Numbered from the stretch's first letter, positions 1-9,583 are shown. The stretch is DNA of 64,000 nucleotides from Clostridium sp. (GCA_022767515.1 JALENK010000004.1:1-64000); one strand, 5' to 3'. The notes: generated by a model not told the origin, from the letters alone. Program-made: numbers and translations.

Positions 1-3000
1 TTGTAATTGAGGCAACTGATGATGTACTTACTGATAAAAATGTTGTAGGAGGAACAGTTGTTAAGAATCTAGTAGATGTTTCAGCCGTAGTTAATGGTGA
101 ACCATCACAAACACCTGTTACTGATGAGAGTGAAGTAGAGACTCCAGTAGTTGATGCAAAACTTGATATTGAAAAGCAAATTTATGACTGCAGAACAAAA
201 GAACTTATTGCCTCTTCAGATGAAAGCTTTAAGGCACTTAATGAAGTTTATGTTGGACAAGAGGTATATTACACATTTAGAGTTACTAATATTGGTGAGA
301 TTGACATAAAAGATGTAGTATTAAGTGATGAAGCTTTAGATAACTTAAGAATTGATTATCCAAATACAATACCTTCATTAGCTAAGGAACAATCTGTTGA
401 ATTAAACTTAGGTAATACTAAAAATCAAAAACATATAATAAGTGCAGAGGATTTAACAAATGGTAAGATTAGTAATACAGTAAAAGTTACTAGCTTTAAG
501 GATGTATTAGGTACAGAAAAGACACCAAATGATGTTAAAGCAGAAGTTGAAGTTCCAGTCAAGGAACCAAAGATTACTATAGAAAAGTATCCATATTTAT
601 CAGTTAGTGATTTATATAAGGTAAAAGAAGGTGGAGAAACATCTGTTGAAGTTGAGTTATTACAAAATATATACTATAAATTTGTAGTTAGAAATGATGA
701 TGTTGCTAGTAATACTGATTTAAAGAATATTGTAGTTAAGGATGATACTTTAGGTGTTGAAATAACAAAGGATACAGTTAGTACTTCTATGAAGGTTAAG
801 AAGTATGTTGGTTCAATTTCAGCTATAAATGAAATTGAAAAGACAAGAACAAATTCTGAAAAATTAGAAAGCTTAAAGCTTGGTGAAATATTAGTAATTA
901 CAGATACAAGCAGAATGATTAAGAAGATTACTGCAGAAGATGTAGCAAATTATGATAGTAATCCAAGTGGTTCTAATTTAAAGTATGATGATGTTAAGAA
1001 AGCAGTTTATTTCCCTAATACAGTAACTGCTAAGGGAACATATACTTATAGTGGTCAAGAGCATGATACTGATATTGTAAAAGCAAAAGCAGAGGCAAGA
1101 GCTTACTTAGCTGGTAAAATAGATGTTAAGAAAGAAGCATATGTTAATAATTACAATACACAAGTAAATGGTGCAGTAGCAATTAATGATAATGTTCTTT
1201 ACAAATTAACTGTTACAAATAATGCAAAAGTTGACTTAAAGGATATTGAAGTCAATGATACTACTTTAAACATTACATTTACAAAGGATGGAGTTACAAA
1301 GAATGGTAATGCCATCACTTCAGATACATTAAGTATTACAAAAAATGGAGTGGAAGTAGGATTAGCTGGACTTGAAGAATTAAAAGTTAGTGATATTATT
1401 GTAATTACAGATACAGGATTATTAATTGATTCTAATGTTAAGGGTGATGTTAATAATGAAGTTATAGCATCAGCTATAGTTAAGGGAAGCGGAAATAAGG
1501 TTGAAGATAGGGATGAGGTAACTGTTACTGTTAAAAAGGCAGAAATAACACCTGAAAAAAAAGCCTTAAACGAAGCTGGTGAAGGTATAACAGAAGCATA
1601 TCCAAGTCAAACAGTATACTACAAATTAAAGATTAAAAATACTGGAGATATGCCATTAAATAATATAATCTTTGAAGACTCTAAGCTTGGTGTAACAATT
1701 AGTAAAGAAGGATTCAAGCAAAATGGAGTAGTTGTAGCACCATTAAATCTTAAGCTAACAGTTTATGATAAGAATGATCATGTTATTAAGACTTATGGTG
1801 AAGCAAACAATATTAGTGAGTTCTTTAATACATTAACATTAAATTCAGGAGATTATGTTGTAGCTTCTGAAGATAAATATTTATCTAAGGTAATTAAGAC
1901 TACAGATAAAAATGCCGATAATGATTTAACAGGTAAGGGATATACTTGGTATGATAAAGAAATAAAGGGTACTACTAAAATAAATATACCTGTAAAAAAT
2001 CCAAATATGCAAATTATAAAAGAAGCTTATGATTATGATACAGATAGTTTAATTAAATCATCAAAAAATGATAACTTAGGCTCAAAGGTAGCATATGTTG
2101 GAGATGATATTTACTATGTATTTAAGGTTACTAACACTGGTAAAACATCATTACATCATGTAGTAGTTGAAGATAGTAAGCTTGGTATAACTATTACAGA
2201 AAATGAAGACTCAAGACTTAGCGAAATACCAGTTAACACTACAGTAAAAATTAATGTTAAATCTAAGGCAGTTACAGTAACTGAAGCTGATATTTTAAAT
2301 GGAATAAAGAATGTTGTTACAGTAAAGGCTAAAGACCCAGAAGGAAATGATATTCCAGAAAAAGAAGCAGAAGTAATAGTATCAGTAGAGAAACCAGAAA
2401 TAGATGTAGAAAAGACAGCTTATATTATAAATAAAGCTGGAAATGAAGAAGCTATTACTAAGGCATTTAAGGGACAAAAAGTATTCTATAACTTTAAATT
2501 AACTAATACAGGTAGTGCTGAAGTTAAAAATATTGTATTTACAGATGATTTAATAGATAGCAAGACAAACATTAGAAAAGTTAAGATTGAAGCTGGTAAG
2601 GTATATGTACAAGTTGCTGGAGTTTATACTGAAGTATCTAATAATTTAGAGATTGCTAAATTTGACCAAAATGATGTTGAAATTGAAGTTGGCAGTACAA
2701 ATATTCAAAAATTAATGTCATTAAATCCAGGTGAATATTTAGTAATTAAGGATACTAAGAATCTTTATAAGGTTATTACTGAAGAGGATGAAATAGCAGG
2801 TGAAATTAAAAACTTAGTAATAGCTAAAGGTAAATATGGTATAGAGGGTAATGAAAAAGACTTACCAAATGTAGATGATACAATCACAGTACCAGTAGAA
2901 AAAGAAGAAATTGAAGTTAAGAAAGAAGCATATGTTGATAATAAATTAGTTTCATCTTCAGAAAATAATAATACAGTTAAGATTACTGTTAACAAGAAGA

Positions 3001-4175
3001 TTGATTACAAGCTAACATTAACAAATAAAGGACCAGAGAAACTTTATGATGTAGTAATAAATGATACTAAATTAGGTGTTAAGATTACTAAGGATGGAAT
3101 GTGGAAAGATGCTAAGAAGGTAAATTCAAATATTTCATTAATAATTAGTAAGCTTGATAAGAATGGCAATGTAATTAAGGTTGGTAAATTCCAAGACATT
3201 AACGAAATGTTTAGCGAATTAAATGTACAGGAATCATTGGTAGTTGAAGATGCATTATATATTACTGAAACACCTGATAAGGCTGGAGATGTAGAAAATA
3301 CTGTAGTAGGTAGTGGTAAATATGCAAATGATTTAGAAATTGAAAAGGCTGCTACAACAGTGACTAAGGTTAGTAATGCAAATATAACTATTGATAAGAC
3401 TATAAGCAGTGTAACTAGAGATGGTAAAGAAATTGCAGTTAAAAAAGGAATGAAATTCTATTCAGGAGATAAGGTGACATTTGGTTTTGAAATTAAAAAT
3501 AATGGTGAAACAGATGTAGATGGATTATCACTTAAGGATACATTAACTAATAACTTTATTAGTTCAGTTAATGAATGGACATTCTTTGATGCACAAGGTG
3601 CGATTTTTGACCATACAAACTTTACTATTAAAGCAGGTCAAACTATTAATCTAAGCACAAGCTGGACTGTGGATAATAAGTGTAAGAGTACTACAAAAAA
3701 TGATGTTAAGTTAATAAGAGGGGATAAGACAATTGATGAAGATAATGAGAAATTAGTTGTATATCCAAGAGTATTCTTAAGAGTTCTTTGCGAGCAGGAT
3801 AAAGAGCAACAATTCTATGTTACTGTTGTAGGTGATGATGGTTCTAAGACAGCATTATACTTAAATCAAAAAGATGGTAAAATAGAATTAGACAATTTAA
3901 AGTTTGGTATTAATTATAAGGTTACAGAAATTGTACCAATGAACTTTAAATTAGATGAAACTAATATTAAATTAGGTACTGATTTATATGGTAATAAGAA
4001 AGTAATTAATAACTTTGAATTCTCATTAATCACTGTAGAAGATGAAGATTTAATCACATTAATCAATGAAAAGCTACCTTCTAATGAATTTAGAGATGGT
4101 GAAAATGGTGATGATGATGATACTGATAAAGGAAATGACAATAAAGTAACTAATACTTTAAAGTTCAATAAGTAA
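1..4175 (+). CDS. DUF11-repeat surface protein (5' end outside window)
   Basis: The frame is open from base 3 (codon start 3), so the gene begins upstream and at least 1390 residues lie here; the first in-frame ATG at 789 is internal. At least eight copies of a beta-sandwich module marked by a YYxFxVTNTG-like strand recur, near bases 255, 665, 1195, 1610, 2105, 2480, 2995 and 3470. This is typical of DUF11/isopeptide-type stalk proteins. The last ~130 residues look like a CnaB/SpaA-like domain with a YKVTE (E-box-like) motif. There is no LPXTG motif and no C-terminal membrane anchor, so sortase anchoring is unlikely. It sits 12 bases before a TasA/BsaA-like gene and the SipW peptidase, so I infer a cell-surface or matrix role. 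Functional detail is unknown. Confidence 0.8.
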   Translation, partial: VIEATDDVLTDKNVVGGTVVKNLVDVSAVVNGEPSQTPVTDESEVETPVVDAKLDIEKQIYDCRTKELIASSDESFKALNEVYVGQEVYYTFRVTNIGEIDIKDVVLSDEALDNLRIDYPNTIPSLAKEQSVELNLGNTKNQKHIISAEDLTNGKISNTVKVTSFKDVLGTEKTPNDVKAEVEVPVKEPKITIEKYPYLSVSDLYKVKEGGETSVEVELLQNIYYKFVVRNDDVASNTDLKNIVVKDDTLGVEITKDTVSTSMKVKKYVGSISAINEIEKTRTNSEKLESLKLGEILVITDTSRMIKKITAEDVANYDSNPSGSNLKYDDVKKAVYFPNTVTAKGTYTYSGQEHDTDIVKAKAEARAYLAGKIDVKKEAYVNNYNTQVNGAVAINDNVLYKLTVTNNAKVDLKDIEVNDTTLNITFTKDGVTKNGNAITSDTLSITKNGVEVGLAGLEELKVSDIIVITDTGLLIDSNVKGDVNNEVIASAIVKGSGNKVEDRDEVTVTVKKAEITPEKKALNEAGEGITEAYPSQTVYYKLKIKNTGDMPLNNIIFEDSKLGVTISKEGFKQNGVVVAPLNLKLTVYDKNDHVIKTYGEANNISEFFNTLTLNSGDYVVASEDKYLSKVIKTTDKNADNDLTGKGYTWYDKEIKGTTKINIPVKNPNMQIIKEAYDYDTDSLIKSSKNDNLGSKVAYVGDDIYYVFKVTNTGKTSLHHVVVEDSKLGITITENEDSRLSEIPVNTTVKINVKSKAVTVTEADILNGIKNVVTVKAKDPEGNDIPEKEAEVIVSVEKPEIDVEKTAYIINKAGNEEAITKAFKGQKVFYNFKLTNTGSAEVKNIVFTDDLIDSKTNIRKVKIEAGKVYVQVAGVYTEVSNNLEIAKFDQNDVEIEVGSTNIQKLMSLNPGEYLVIKDTKNLYKVITEEDEIAGEIKNLVIAKGKYGIEGNEKDLPNVDDTITVPVEKEEIEVKKEAYVDNKLVSSSENNNTVKITVNKKIDYKLTLTNKGPEKLYDVVINDTKLGVKITKDGMWKDAKKVNSNISLIISKLDKNGNVIKVGKFQDINEMFSELNVQESLVVEDALYITETPDKAGDVENTVVGSGKYANDLEIEKAATTVTKVSNANITIDKTISSVTRDGKEIAVKKGMKFYSGDKVTFGFEIKNNGETDVDGLSLKDTLTNNFISSVNEWTFFDAQGAIFDHTNFTIKAGQTINLSTSWTVDNKCKSTTKNDVKLIRGDKTIDEDNEKLVVYPRVFLRVLCEQDKEQQFYVTVVGDDGSKTALYLNQKDGKIELDNLKFGINYKVTEIVPMNFKLDETNIKLGTDLYGNKKVINNFEFSLITVEDEDLITLINEKLPSNEFRDGENGDDDDTDKGNDNKVTNTLKFNK

Positions 4176-4187
4176 GGAGGTAGGAAT

Positions 4188-4817
4188 ATGAGTAATAAAA
4201 AGAAAAAGATAATAGTAATTTCAGTTATAGCTAGTTTAATAGCTCTTACCTCAATAACAATAGCAGTATTTACTGCAAAGGATGAAGTTATTAACGACTT
4301 CAAAGTTGCTGATATTGATGTTAAAGTAGATGAAAAGTGGCATGAACCAGATTCATGGAGTGGTGAAAGATTAGAGAAGGTAGCAAAGGTTACTAATAAG
4401 CTTCAAACTGCTGAAGGAAAAGGGATGCCTGCTATGATAAGAGTTGCAGTTGAACCAAGATGGGAAGACAAAGATGGAAATCCTTATTTAGGAGATATTA
4501 ATTGTGTTGAGTTTGAATTTTCAAATGTAACAGATAATATCAATACTAAAGGAAGCTGGTATAAGGCTGATGATGGATATTATTACTATACAAGTGTTGT
4601 TATGCCAGGAGAAAGTACTAATGACATAATAAAGTCTATAAAGTTAAAAGACTCAGTTACTAATAAAGAGAAAGAAGCTTTTGATGGAAAGGAACTAAAG
4701 GCTGTAGTAAGAGCTGAAGCAATTTTCTCAGGAAGTAATAAATGGAAAGTTGACTGGAATATTACAAACACGGAAGTAATTAATTTATTAAGCACTTTTA
4801 CAGCTCAAGGAAAATAG
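4188..4817 (+). CDS. TasA/BsaA-like SipW-dependent matrix protein
   Basis: A 209-residue exported protein. The N-terminus has four lysines, a hydrophobic stretch (about residues 8-29) and the AVFTAKDEVINDF region, matching the SipW-type signal seen in TasA, camelysin and clostridial BsaA proteins (commonly A-x-F-T/S-D-K followed by N-x-F). Cleavage probably falls just after the hydrophobic stretch. The remainder resembles the TasA/BsaA beta-sandwich, with an 'AMIRVAVEP' strand. The ribosome site TAAGGAGG lies 7 bases before ATG. It is flanked by the DUF11 giant and the SipW-like peptidase, which supports a secreted fibre-forming subunit. Family assignment is by motif and context; polymerisation is inferred. 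Confidence 0.8.
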   Translation: MSNKKKKIIVISVIASLIALTSITIAVFTAKDEVINDFKVADIDVKVDEKWHEPDSWSGERLEKVAKVTNKLQTAEGKGMPAMIRVAVEPRWEDKDGNPYLGDINCVEFEFSNVTDNINTKGSWYKADDGYYYYTSVVMPGESTNDIIKSIKLKDSVTNKEKEAFDGKELKAVVRAEAIFSGSNKWKVDWNITNTEVINLLSTFTAQGK

Positions 4818-4821
4818 AATT

Positions 4822-5319
4822 ATGGGTAAGAAGATAGTAAATATTTTATCTTACCTGTTAATAGGGATAATGCTACTTATTGTAGCATTATCTTTATTTA
4901 CTAAGAATGATGTTTCAATTTTTGGTTATAGGTATATGAATGTATTAACAGGGAGTATGGAACCTAATATTCCAGTCGGTTCTTTAATATTTGTTAAGGA
5001 AGTAGGTATGGAGGAATGTAGTGTAGGAGATGTAATTACCTATAAAACTCCAATGGGTACCAATGTAACACATAGAATTGTAGAAGTTACTAAAAATGGG
5101 AATTTCATTACTCAGGGAGATGCGAATAATGCAAGAGATTTAAATGAGATAACTGAAGATATGCTAGTTGGAAAATATGTTTTTCAGATTAAATATATCG
5201 GAAGAGTATTTGGATTTTGCAGAGAGAATATTGCATTCACAATAGGAGCGATAGCAATTGTGCTATTTTTACCTGAGACAATAAAAAAGATAAAAGAAAT
5301 AAAAGATAAGAAGAAATAG
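4822..5319 (+). CDS. sipW: SipW-like signal peptidase I
   Basis: A 165-residue membrane signal peptidase of the ER/archaeal type. It has an N-terminal transmembrane helix (about residues 5-25), the catalytic serine in LTGSMEP, histidine in THRIVE in place of the bacterial lysine, and an acidic residue in TQGDANNARD. A second hydrophobic helix is near the C-terminus. SipW enzymes of this type process TasA-like subunits, and this gene starts 4 bases after the TasA/BsaA-like gene, so the preceding protein is its likely substrate. A weak AAGGAAAA site lies inside the upstream coding end. A strong hairpin follows the stop codon, ending the operon. Confidence 0.88.
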   Translation: MGKKIVNILSYLLIGIMLLIVALSLFTKNDVSIFGYRYMNVLTGSMEPNIPVGSLIFVKEVGMEECSVGDVITYKTPMGTNVTHRIVEVTKNGNFITQGDANNARDLNEITEDMLVGKYVFQIKYIGRVFGFCRENIAFTIGAIAIVLFLPETIKKIKEIKDKKK

Positions 5320-5354
5320 AAAGAAGCAGTTCGATAATTACGAACTGCTTCTTT
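5320..5354. terminator. Bidirectional terminator between sipW and asnA
   Basis: A perfect 14-bp inverted repeat (5320-5333 and 5341-5354) with a 7-base loop. A-rich and T-rich flanks let it work on both strands between two convergent genes. Confidence 0.85.
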
Positions 5355-5356
5355 GC

Positions 5357-6370
5357 TTATAGTAAAATTATATTATTTTCTTCACATAATTTTAGGTTTT
5401 TATCATCCCAAATAGAAGCTTGAACTTCACCTATATGAGCTTTCTTTAACATGTACATACATAGTCTAGATTGTCCAATTCCACCACCTATTGTATATGG
5501 AAGCTCACCATTTAATAACATCTTATGGAATGGTAAGTTCTTTCTATCTTCACAATTAGCTTTCTTTAACTGATTAGCTAAAGATTCTTCACTAACTCTG
5601 ATTCCCATAGAAGAAACTTCAAAAGCCCTATCAAGAAGTGGATACCAGAATAAAATATCACCGTTTAAAGCCCAATCATCATAGTCTGGGGCTCTTCCAT
5701 CATGTTTTTCACCAGAATTTAATTTATCACCAATCTTCATTAAGAAAACAGCTTTCTTTTCTTTGCATATAGCATCTTCTCTTTCTTTAGCTGTTAAATT
5801 TGGATACATATCTTCTAGTTCTTGAGTTGTTATAAAGAAAATATCTTCTGGAAGATCCATAGGAATAGATTTTAAATTGTTATTAACATAATCTTGTGTT
5901 TCTTTAAATACACTATATATAGTTTTTACTATAGATTTTAAGGTTTCTTCTGTTCTTTCTTCTTTAAGAATAATCTTTTCCCAGTCCCATTGGTCTACAT
6001 AAATAGAATGTAAATTGTCTAAATCTTCATCACGTCTTATTGCATTCATATCAGTATATAGACCAGTATGAGGTTTGAAATTATATCTTTTTAAGCTTAA
6101 TCTTTTCCATTTTGCTAAAGAATGAACAACTTCTGCCTCTTCACCTGTAGCTTTAACATCAAATGCTACAGCTCTTTCAACACCATTTAGGTTGTCATTA
6201 AGTCCTGTACTTGCATTAACAAATAATGGAGCTGATACTCTTACTAAGTTTAAGTTTTCAGCCAATGTTTTTTCAAAGAAATCCTTAATTTTTTTTATGT
6301 TAATTTCAGTTTCAATTAAACTTTCATTAGTACTATAATTTTCTGGAATAATAAGTCCATCAATTTTCAT
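5357..6370 (-). CDS. asnA: Aspartate--ammonia ligase
   Basis: AsnA converts aspartate, ammonia and ATP to asparagine, AMP and pyrophosphate in the cytoplasm. The 337-residue length matches the family (about 330). Recognisable blocks are the N-terminal class II synthetase-like segment, [29 protein letters not shown], and the C-terminal [14 protein letters not shown] motif 3-like segment. The start is fixed by AAAGGAGAGG a few bases upstream on the minus strand. It has its own extended -10 promoter (6402-6432) and shares a terminator with sipW. No T-box or other leader was seen. Confidence 0.97.
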   Translation of the reverse strand: MKIDGLIIPENYSTNESLIETEINIKKIKDFFEKTLAENLNLVRVSAPLFVNASTGLNDNLNGVERAVAFDVKATGEEAEVVHSLAKWKRLSLKRYNFKPHTGLYTDMNAIRRDEDLDNLHSIYVDQWDWEKIILKEERTEETLKSIVKTIYSVFKETQDYVNNNLKSIPMDLPEDIFFITTQELEDMYPNLTAKEREDAICKEKKAVFLMKIGDKLNSGEKHDGRAPDYDDWALNGDILFWYPLLDRAFEVSSMGIRVSEESLANQLKKANCEDRKNLPFHKMLLNGELPYTIGGGIGQSRLCMYMLKKAHIGEVQASIWDDKNLKLCEENNIILL

Positions 6371-6401
6371 ATAATCCTCTCCTTTAATTAATTACTGTTC
6401 T

Positions 6402-6432
6402 ATTATACCAAATTTTTATATATAAATGACAA
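6402..6432 (-). promoter_or_regulatory. asnA promoter
   Basis: On the minus strand, TTGTCA (6427-6432) and TATAAT (6402-6407) are separated by 19 bases. A TGG extension precedes the -10, which compensates for the long spacer. Confidence 0.6.
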
Positions 6433-6464
6433 TAAATTAAAAAAAAGAAGGTTAGTTAAATAAA

Positions 6465-6644
6465 TTATTTTTCTTTTTCTGTTTTTATTACAATCCCAAG
6501 TTTAGTAGAAACAATGGTATTTAATAAATTGACTGAAGAAGTAAGATGTACAAGTTGTTTTTCAAGTCTTATCAAAATATAGGAACAGATAGCCACAGGA
6601 AAGCAAGTGTTACCTATAATTGATATAAGTTCTGATAAATCCAT
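6465..6644 (-). CDS. YvrJ family small protein
   Basis: A 59-codon frame reading MDLSELISIIGNTCFPVAIC then SYILIRLEKQ at the start. It has a hydrophobic N-terminal half followed by a charged, heptad-like half ending KTEKEK. The pattern 'IGNxxFPxxxxxYxLxRLExxL' is that of the YvrJ family of short membrane-associated proteins of Firmicutes, whose function is unknown. TGAGGTG lies 8 bases upstream of the ATG, good support for translation. It sits alone between asnA and putP and could be co-transcribed with asnA. The rest of the 454-base gap holds only the asnA and putP promoters. Confidence 0.8.
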   Translation of the reverse strand: MDLSELISIIGNTCFPVAICSYILIRLEKQLVHLTSSVNLLNTIVSTKLGIVIKTEKEK

Positions 6645-6771
6645 ATATAATCACCTCATAAAAAATATATGCAAATTAATATACTATTTAATGTTTAATT
6701 TCCAGTATTGTCATAATTTATTATTGTATGCACAATTGAGACAAAGCTAAAGGTTAAAACTTTTTATTTTA

Positions 6772-6801
6772 TTGAAAAAAAATAGTATTACATAGTATAA
6801 T
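6772..6801 (+). promoter_or_regulatory. putP promoter
   Basis: TTGAAA (6772-6777) and TATAAT (6796-6801) are separated by 18 bases, about 32 bases before the putP start. Confidence 0.6.
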
Positions 6802-6833
6802 AGTGTTTAGTATTTAGGAAAGGAATGTATTTT

Positions 6834-8369
6834 ATGACAATGGAACAAATTTGTATCCTAATAACAATAGTAGTTTATTTGCTTGTTGTATTAGGGATAG
6901 GGGTATACTGTTCTAAGAAAAGTGGTACTGTTGATGACTTTTATCTTGGAGGCAGAAAGCTTGGACCTTTAGTAACTGCTATGAGTGCGGAAGCATCTGA
7001 TATGAGTAGTTGGTTATTAATGGGATTACCTGGAGTAGCATATTTATCTGGAGTAGCTGATTCATTTTGGACAGCACTTGGACTAGCTATAGGTACTTAC
7101 CTAAACTGGTTTTTAGTAGCAAAGAGAATAAGAAGATATTCTGAGGTGGCTGGAAATGCCATTACAATTCCAGACTTTTTCTCAAGAAGATATCATGATA
7201 ATAAGAATATATTAATGTGTATATCTGCAATAGTAATAATAATTTTCTTTATACCTTATACAGCATCAGGGTTTGCTGCATGTGGAAAATTATTTAGTAG
7301 TTTATTTGGTGTAGATTATTTTGTAGCTATGGTAGTAAGTGCAGCTGTTATTTTGGCGTACACTGTACTTGGAGGATTTTTAGCAGCAAGCACATCAGAT
7401 TTTATTCAAAGTATAGTTATGACAATAGCTTTAGTTGTGGTTTTGGTATTTGGAATAACTACAGCAGGTGGATTTGATGCAGTAATTGAAAATGCAAATA
7501 AATTACCTGGATATTTAAGCTTGACAGAATCTTATAATTCAGTTATGGGTACAGCAAGTGATTATGGAATAATAACAATAATATCTACCTTAGCTTGGGG
7601 ACTTGGATATTTTGGAATGCCACACATATTATTAAGATTTATGGCAATAGAAGATGAAAATAAATTAAAGATATCTAGAAGAATAGCAAGTTCATGGGTG
7701 GTTATATCTTTAGGTGTAGCAGTAATTATTGGTGTAGTTGGTTATGCAATGTCACAGGCAGGAGTTATAGAAAATTTACAAAGTACAAATTCTGAGACAA
7801 TAATAGTAAAAATAGCGGATGCCATAAGTCAATATGGTATTTTTGCAGCATTAATTGCAGGGCTTATTTTAGCAGGAATATTAGCTTCTACAATGTCGAC
7901 TGCAGATTCACAATTATTAGCAGCATCATCAAGTGTATCTCAAAATCTATGTAGAGGTGTATTTAAGATTAATTTATCAGAAAAGGCAGGACTTATAGTT
8001 GCACGTATTTCAGTTATTTTAATTTCAGTTGTAGCAGTATTTATTGCAAAAGACCCTAATAGTTCAGTTTTTGAAATAGTTTCATTTGCATGGGCAGGTT
8101 TTGGAGCAGCTTTTGGACCAGTAGTATTATTTTCATTATTTTGGAAGAGAACTAATAAATATGGGGCTTTTGCTGGTATGCTATCAGGAGGAATAATGGT
8201 ATTTGTTTGGAAGTATTTAGTTCGTCCTATAGGAGGAATTGTTGATGTATATGAATTATTACCAGCATTTATCATAGCTTGTATTTTTATTGTGGTAGTT
8301 AGTTTATTAACACCTGCACCTTCAAAAGAGATAGTGGATGAATTTGAAAAGGCAGTAAATACAAAATAA
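6834..8369 (+). CDS. putP: Sodium/proline symporter
   Basis: An integral membrane member of the sodium:solute symporter (SSF) family, importing proline with Na+. About 12-13 hydrophobic helices are visible. The conserved MSAEASDMSSWLLMGLPG stretch near the N-terminus and the 'DDFYLGGR' segment are characteristic of PutP. STMSTADSQLLAASS in the later half corresponds to the conserved Na+-site helix 8. I choose ATG 6834 because AGGAAAGG lies 9-10 bases before it; an in-frame ATG at 6825 overlaps that site. About 511 residues, normal length. Monocistronic, with its own promoter and terminator. Confidence 0.92.
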   Translation: MTMEQICILITIVVYLLVVLGIGVYCSKKSGTVDDFYLGGRKLGPLVTAMSAEASDMSSWLLMGLPGVAYLSGVADSFWTALGLAIGTYLNWFLVAKRIRRYSEVAGNAITIPDFFSRRYHDNKNILMCISAIVIIIFFIPYTASGFAACGKLFSSLFGVDYFVAMVVSAAVILAYTVLGGFLAASTSDFIQSIVMTIALVVVLVFGITTAGGFDAVIENANKLPGYLSLTESYNSVMGTASDYGIITIISTLAWGLGYFGMPHILLRFMAIEDENKLKISRRIASSWVVISLGVAVIIGVVGYAMSQAGVIENLQSTNSETIIVKIADAISQYGIFAALIAGLILAGILASTMSTADSQLLAASSSVSQNLCRGVFKINLSEKAGLIVARISVILISVVAVFIAKDPNSSVFEIVSFAWAGFGAAFGPVVLFSLFWKRTNKYGAFAGMLSGGIMVFVWKYLVRPIGGIVDVYELLPAFIIACIFIVVVSLLTPAPSKEIVDEFEKAVNTK

Positions 8370-8383
8370 CATACATTAATTTA

Positions 8384-8424
8384 GAAGATGATTTCTATAC
8401 TTAATAGGAGTCATCTTTTTTTAG
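8384..8424 (+). terminator. putP terminator
   Basis: An imperfect inverted repeat, GATGATTTC against GGAGTCATC with G-U pairs, followed by a run of T. Confidence 0.65.
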
Positions 8425-8438
8425 TTACTGTTATATTA

Positions 8439-8472
8439 ATCGTTAACTTTAAATAAATGACAAGTTGACAAT
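8439..8472. promoter_or_regulatory. BirA-like biotin operator of bioB
   Basis: Half sites TCGTTAACT (8440-8448) and AGTTGACAA (8463-8471) form an inverted repeat with a 14-base spacer. This closely follows the known BirA operator form TTGTnAACC-N14/15-GGTTnACAA. The right half overlaps a -35 TTGACA (8465-8470), with a -10 TATATT at 8489-8494, so bound BirA would block transcription of bioB. Confidence 0.65.
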
Positions 8473-8531
8473 TAGAGCGAAACAGTATTATATTAGTTAA
8501 TAGTAAATATAAAGTAAATAGGGAGTGCGTT

Positions 8532-9491
8532 ATGATGAGTATTAATGATTATATAGAAAAGATAAAAAGTGGAATTATGCTAGACAAGGAGGATGCATTA
8601 AAGTTAGCAGAGATAGATATTGATAAATTATGTAAAGCAGCAGATGAACTTAGAAAGTATTATTGTGGAAATCAGTTTGATATATGTACAATAATTAATG
8701 GAAAAAGTGGAAGGTGTTCTGAGAACTGTAAATTTTGTGCGCAATCTTCTCATTATGAAACACTAGCAGAGGAATATCCTTTATTAGAAACAGAAGAAGT
8801 TTTAAGGGATGCTAAATATAATTATGATAATGGTATACATAGGTATTCAGTTGTAACTTCAGGAAGAAAACTTTCAGATAAGGAGGTTGATAAAATTAGT
8901 GAAACATATAAGGTTATAAAGAGAGCTATTAACATAGAATTATGTGCATCTCATGGACTTTTAACAGAAGAGCAATTTAAGAAATTGAAGGATGCTGGGG
9001 TAAGTAGAATACATAATAATCTTGAAACATCTAGAAATAATTTTTCAAATGTATGTACTACTCATACATTTGAAGATAAGATAGAAACAATAAAAAGAGC
9101 CCAAAGGGCAGGTCTTAGTGTGTGTAGTGGTGGAATAATAGGAATGGGTGAAACACTAGAAGATAGGATTGATATGGCATTAGATATAAGAGCTTTAGGT
9201 ATTAAGTCCATTCCTGTTAATATATTAAATCCAATAAAGGGTACACCTTATGAAAAAATAAAAGGGATAGATTATGATGAAATTTGTAAAACTATAGCAA
9301 TATTCAGATTCCTTATCCCAGATGCATATATCAGAATGGCAGGTGGAAGAGGATTATTAGAGGATAAGGGTCTTAGAGCTTTTAAGTCTGGGGCTAATGC
9401 AGCAATCTCTGGAGATATGCTGACAACAAGTGGAATTACTATAAAAGATGATATGGAGATGTTAAGAGAGTTAAATTATATAATAAAATAG
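8532..9491 (+). CDS. bioB: Biotin synthase
   Basis: A radical SAM enzyme that inserts sulfur into dethiobiotin to make biotin. The cluster motif CSENCKFC (Cys62, Cys66, Cys69) is followed by AQSSHY, typical of BioB. Other conserved blocks are RYSVVTSGR, the ELCASHG-LLTEEQ region, RIHNNLETS and the C-terminal RMAGGRG. Length 319 fits the family. GGGAG precedes two adjacent ATG codons (8532 and 8535); either may be used. No other biotin gene lies nearby, so dethiobiotin must come from elsewhere in the genome or from import. An upstream BirA-like operator supports both the identity and biotin repression. Confidence 0.93.
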   Translation: MMSINDYIEKIKSGIMLDKEDALKLAEIDIDKLCKAADELRKYYCGNQFDICTIINGKSGRCSENCKFCAQSSHYETLAEEYPLLETEEVLRDAKYNYDNGIHRYSVVTSGRKLSDKEVDKISETYKVIKRAINIELCASHGLLTEEQFKKLKDAGVSRIHNNLETSRNNFSNVCTTHTFEDKIETIKRAQRAGLSVCSGGIIGMGETLEDRIDMALDIRALGIKSIPVNILNPIKGTPYEKIKGIDYDEICKTIAIFRFLIPDAYIRMAGGRGLLEDKGLRAFKSGANAAISGDMLTTSGITIKDDMEMLRELNYIIK

Positions 9492-9522
9492 TTCATTAAA
9501 AGTTTAATATTTATTAAAAATA

Positions 9523-9550
9523 TTGCCAAAATATTATGCTAATATATAAT
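9523..9550 (+). promoter_or_regulatory. Promoter of the 440-residue coiled-coil protein gene
   Basis: TTGCCA (9523-9528) and TATAAT (9545-9550), spacer 16. Confidence 0.5.
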
Positions 9551-9583
9551 AAACAGAAATTGTGTATTAGGTAGGTGTTAAAC

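Noticed and set aside
789..4175. Taking ATG 789 as the true start of the DUF11 protein
   Set aside because: The same frame is open from base 3 with the same repeat type, so 789 is internal and the gene is cut by the window edge.
4060..4175. LPXTG-like sortase signal (LPSNEF) near the end of the DUF11 protein
   Set aside because: It does not match LPXTG and no hydrophobic segment or positive tail follows.
3914..4303. Minus-strand 129-residue open frame across the DUF11/BsaA junction
   Set aside because: Antisense to two well-supported genes, low-complexity hydrophobic translation, no ribosome site.
7940..8275. Minus-strand 111-residue frame inside putP
   Set aside because: Shadow of a clear transporter gene with no start signal and no recognisable protein.
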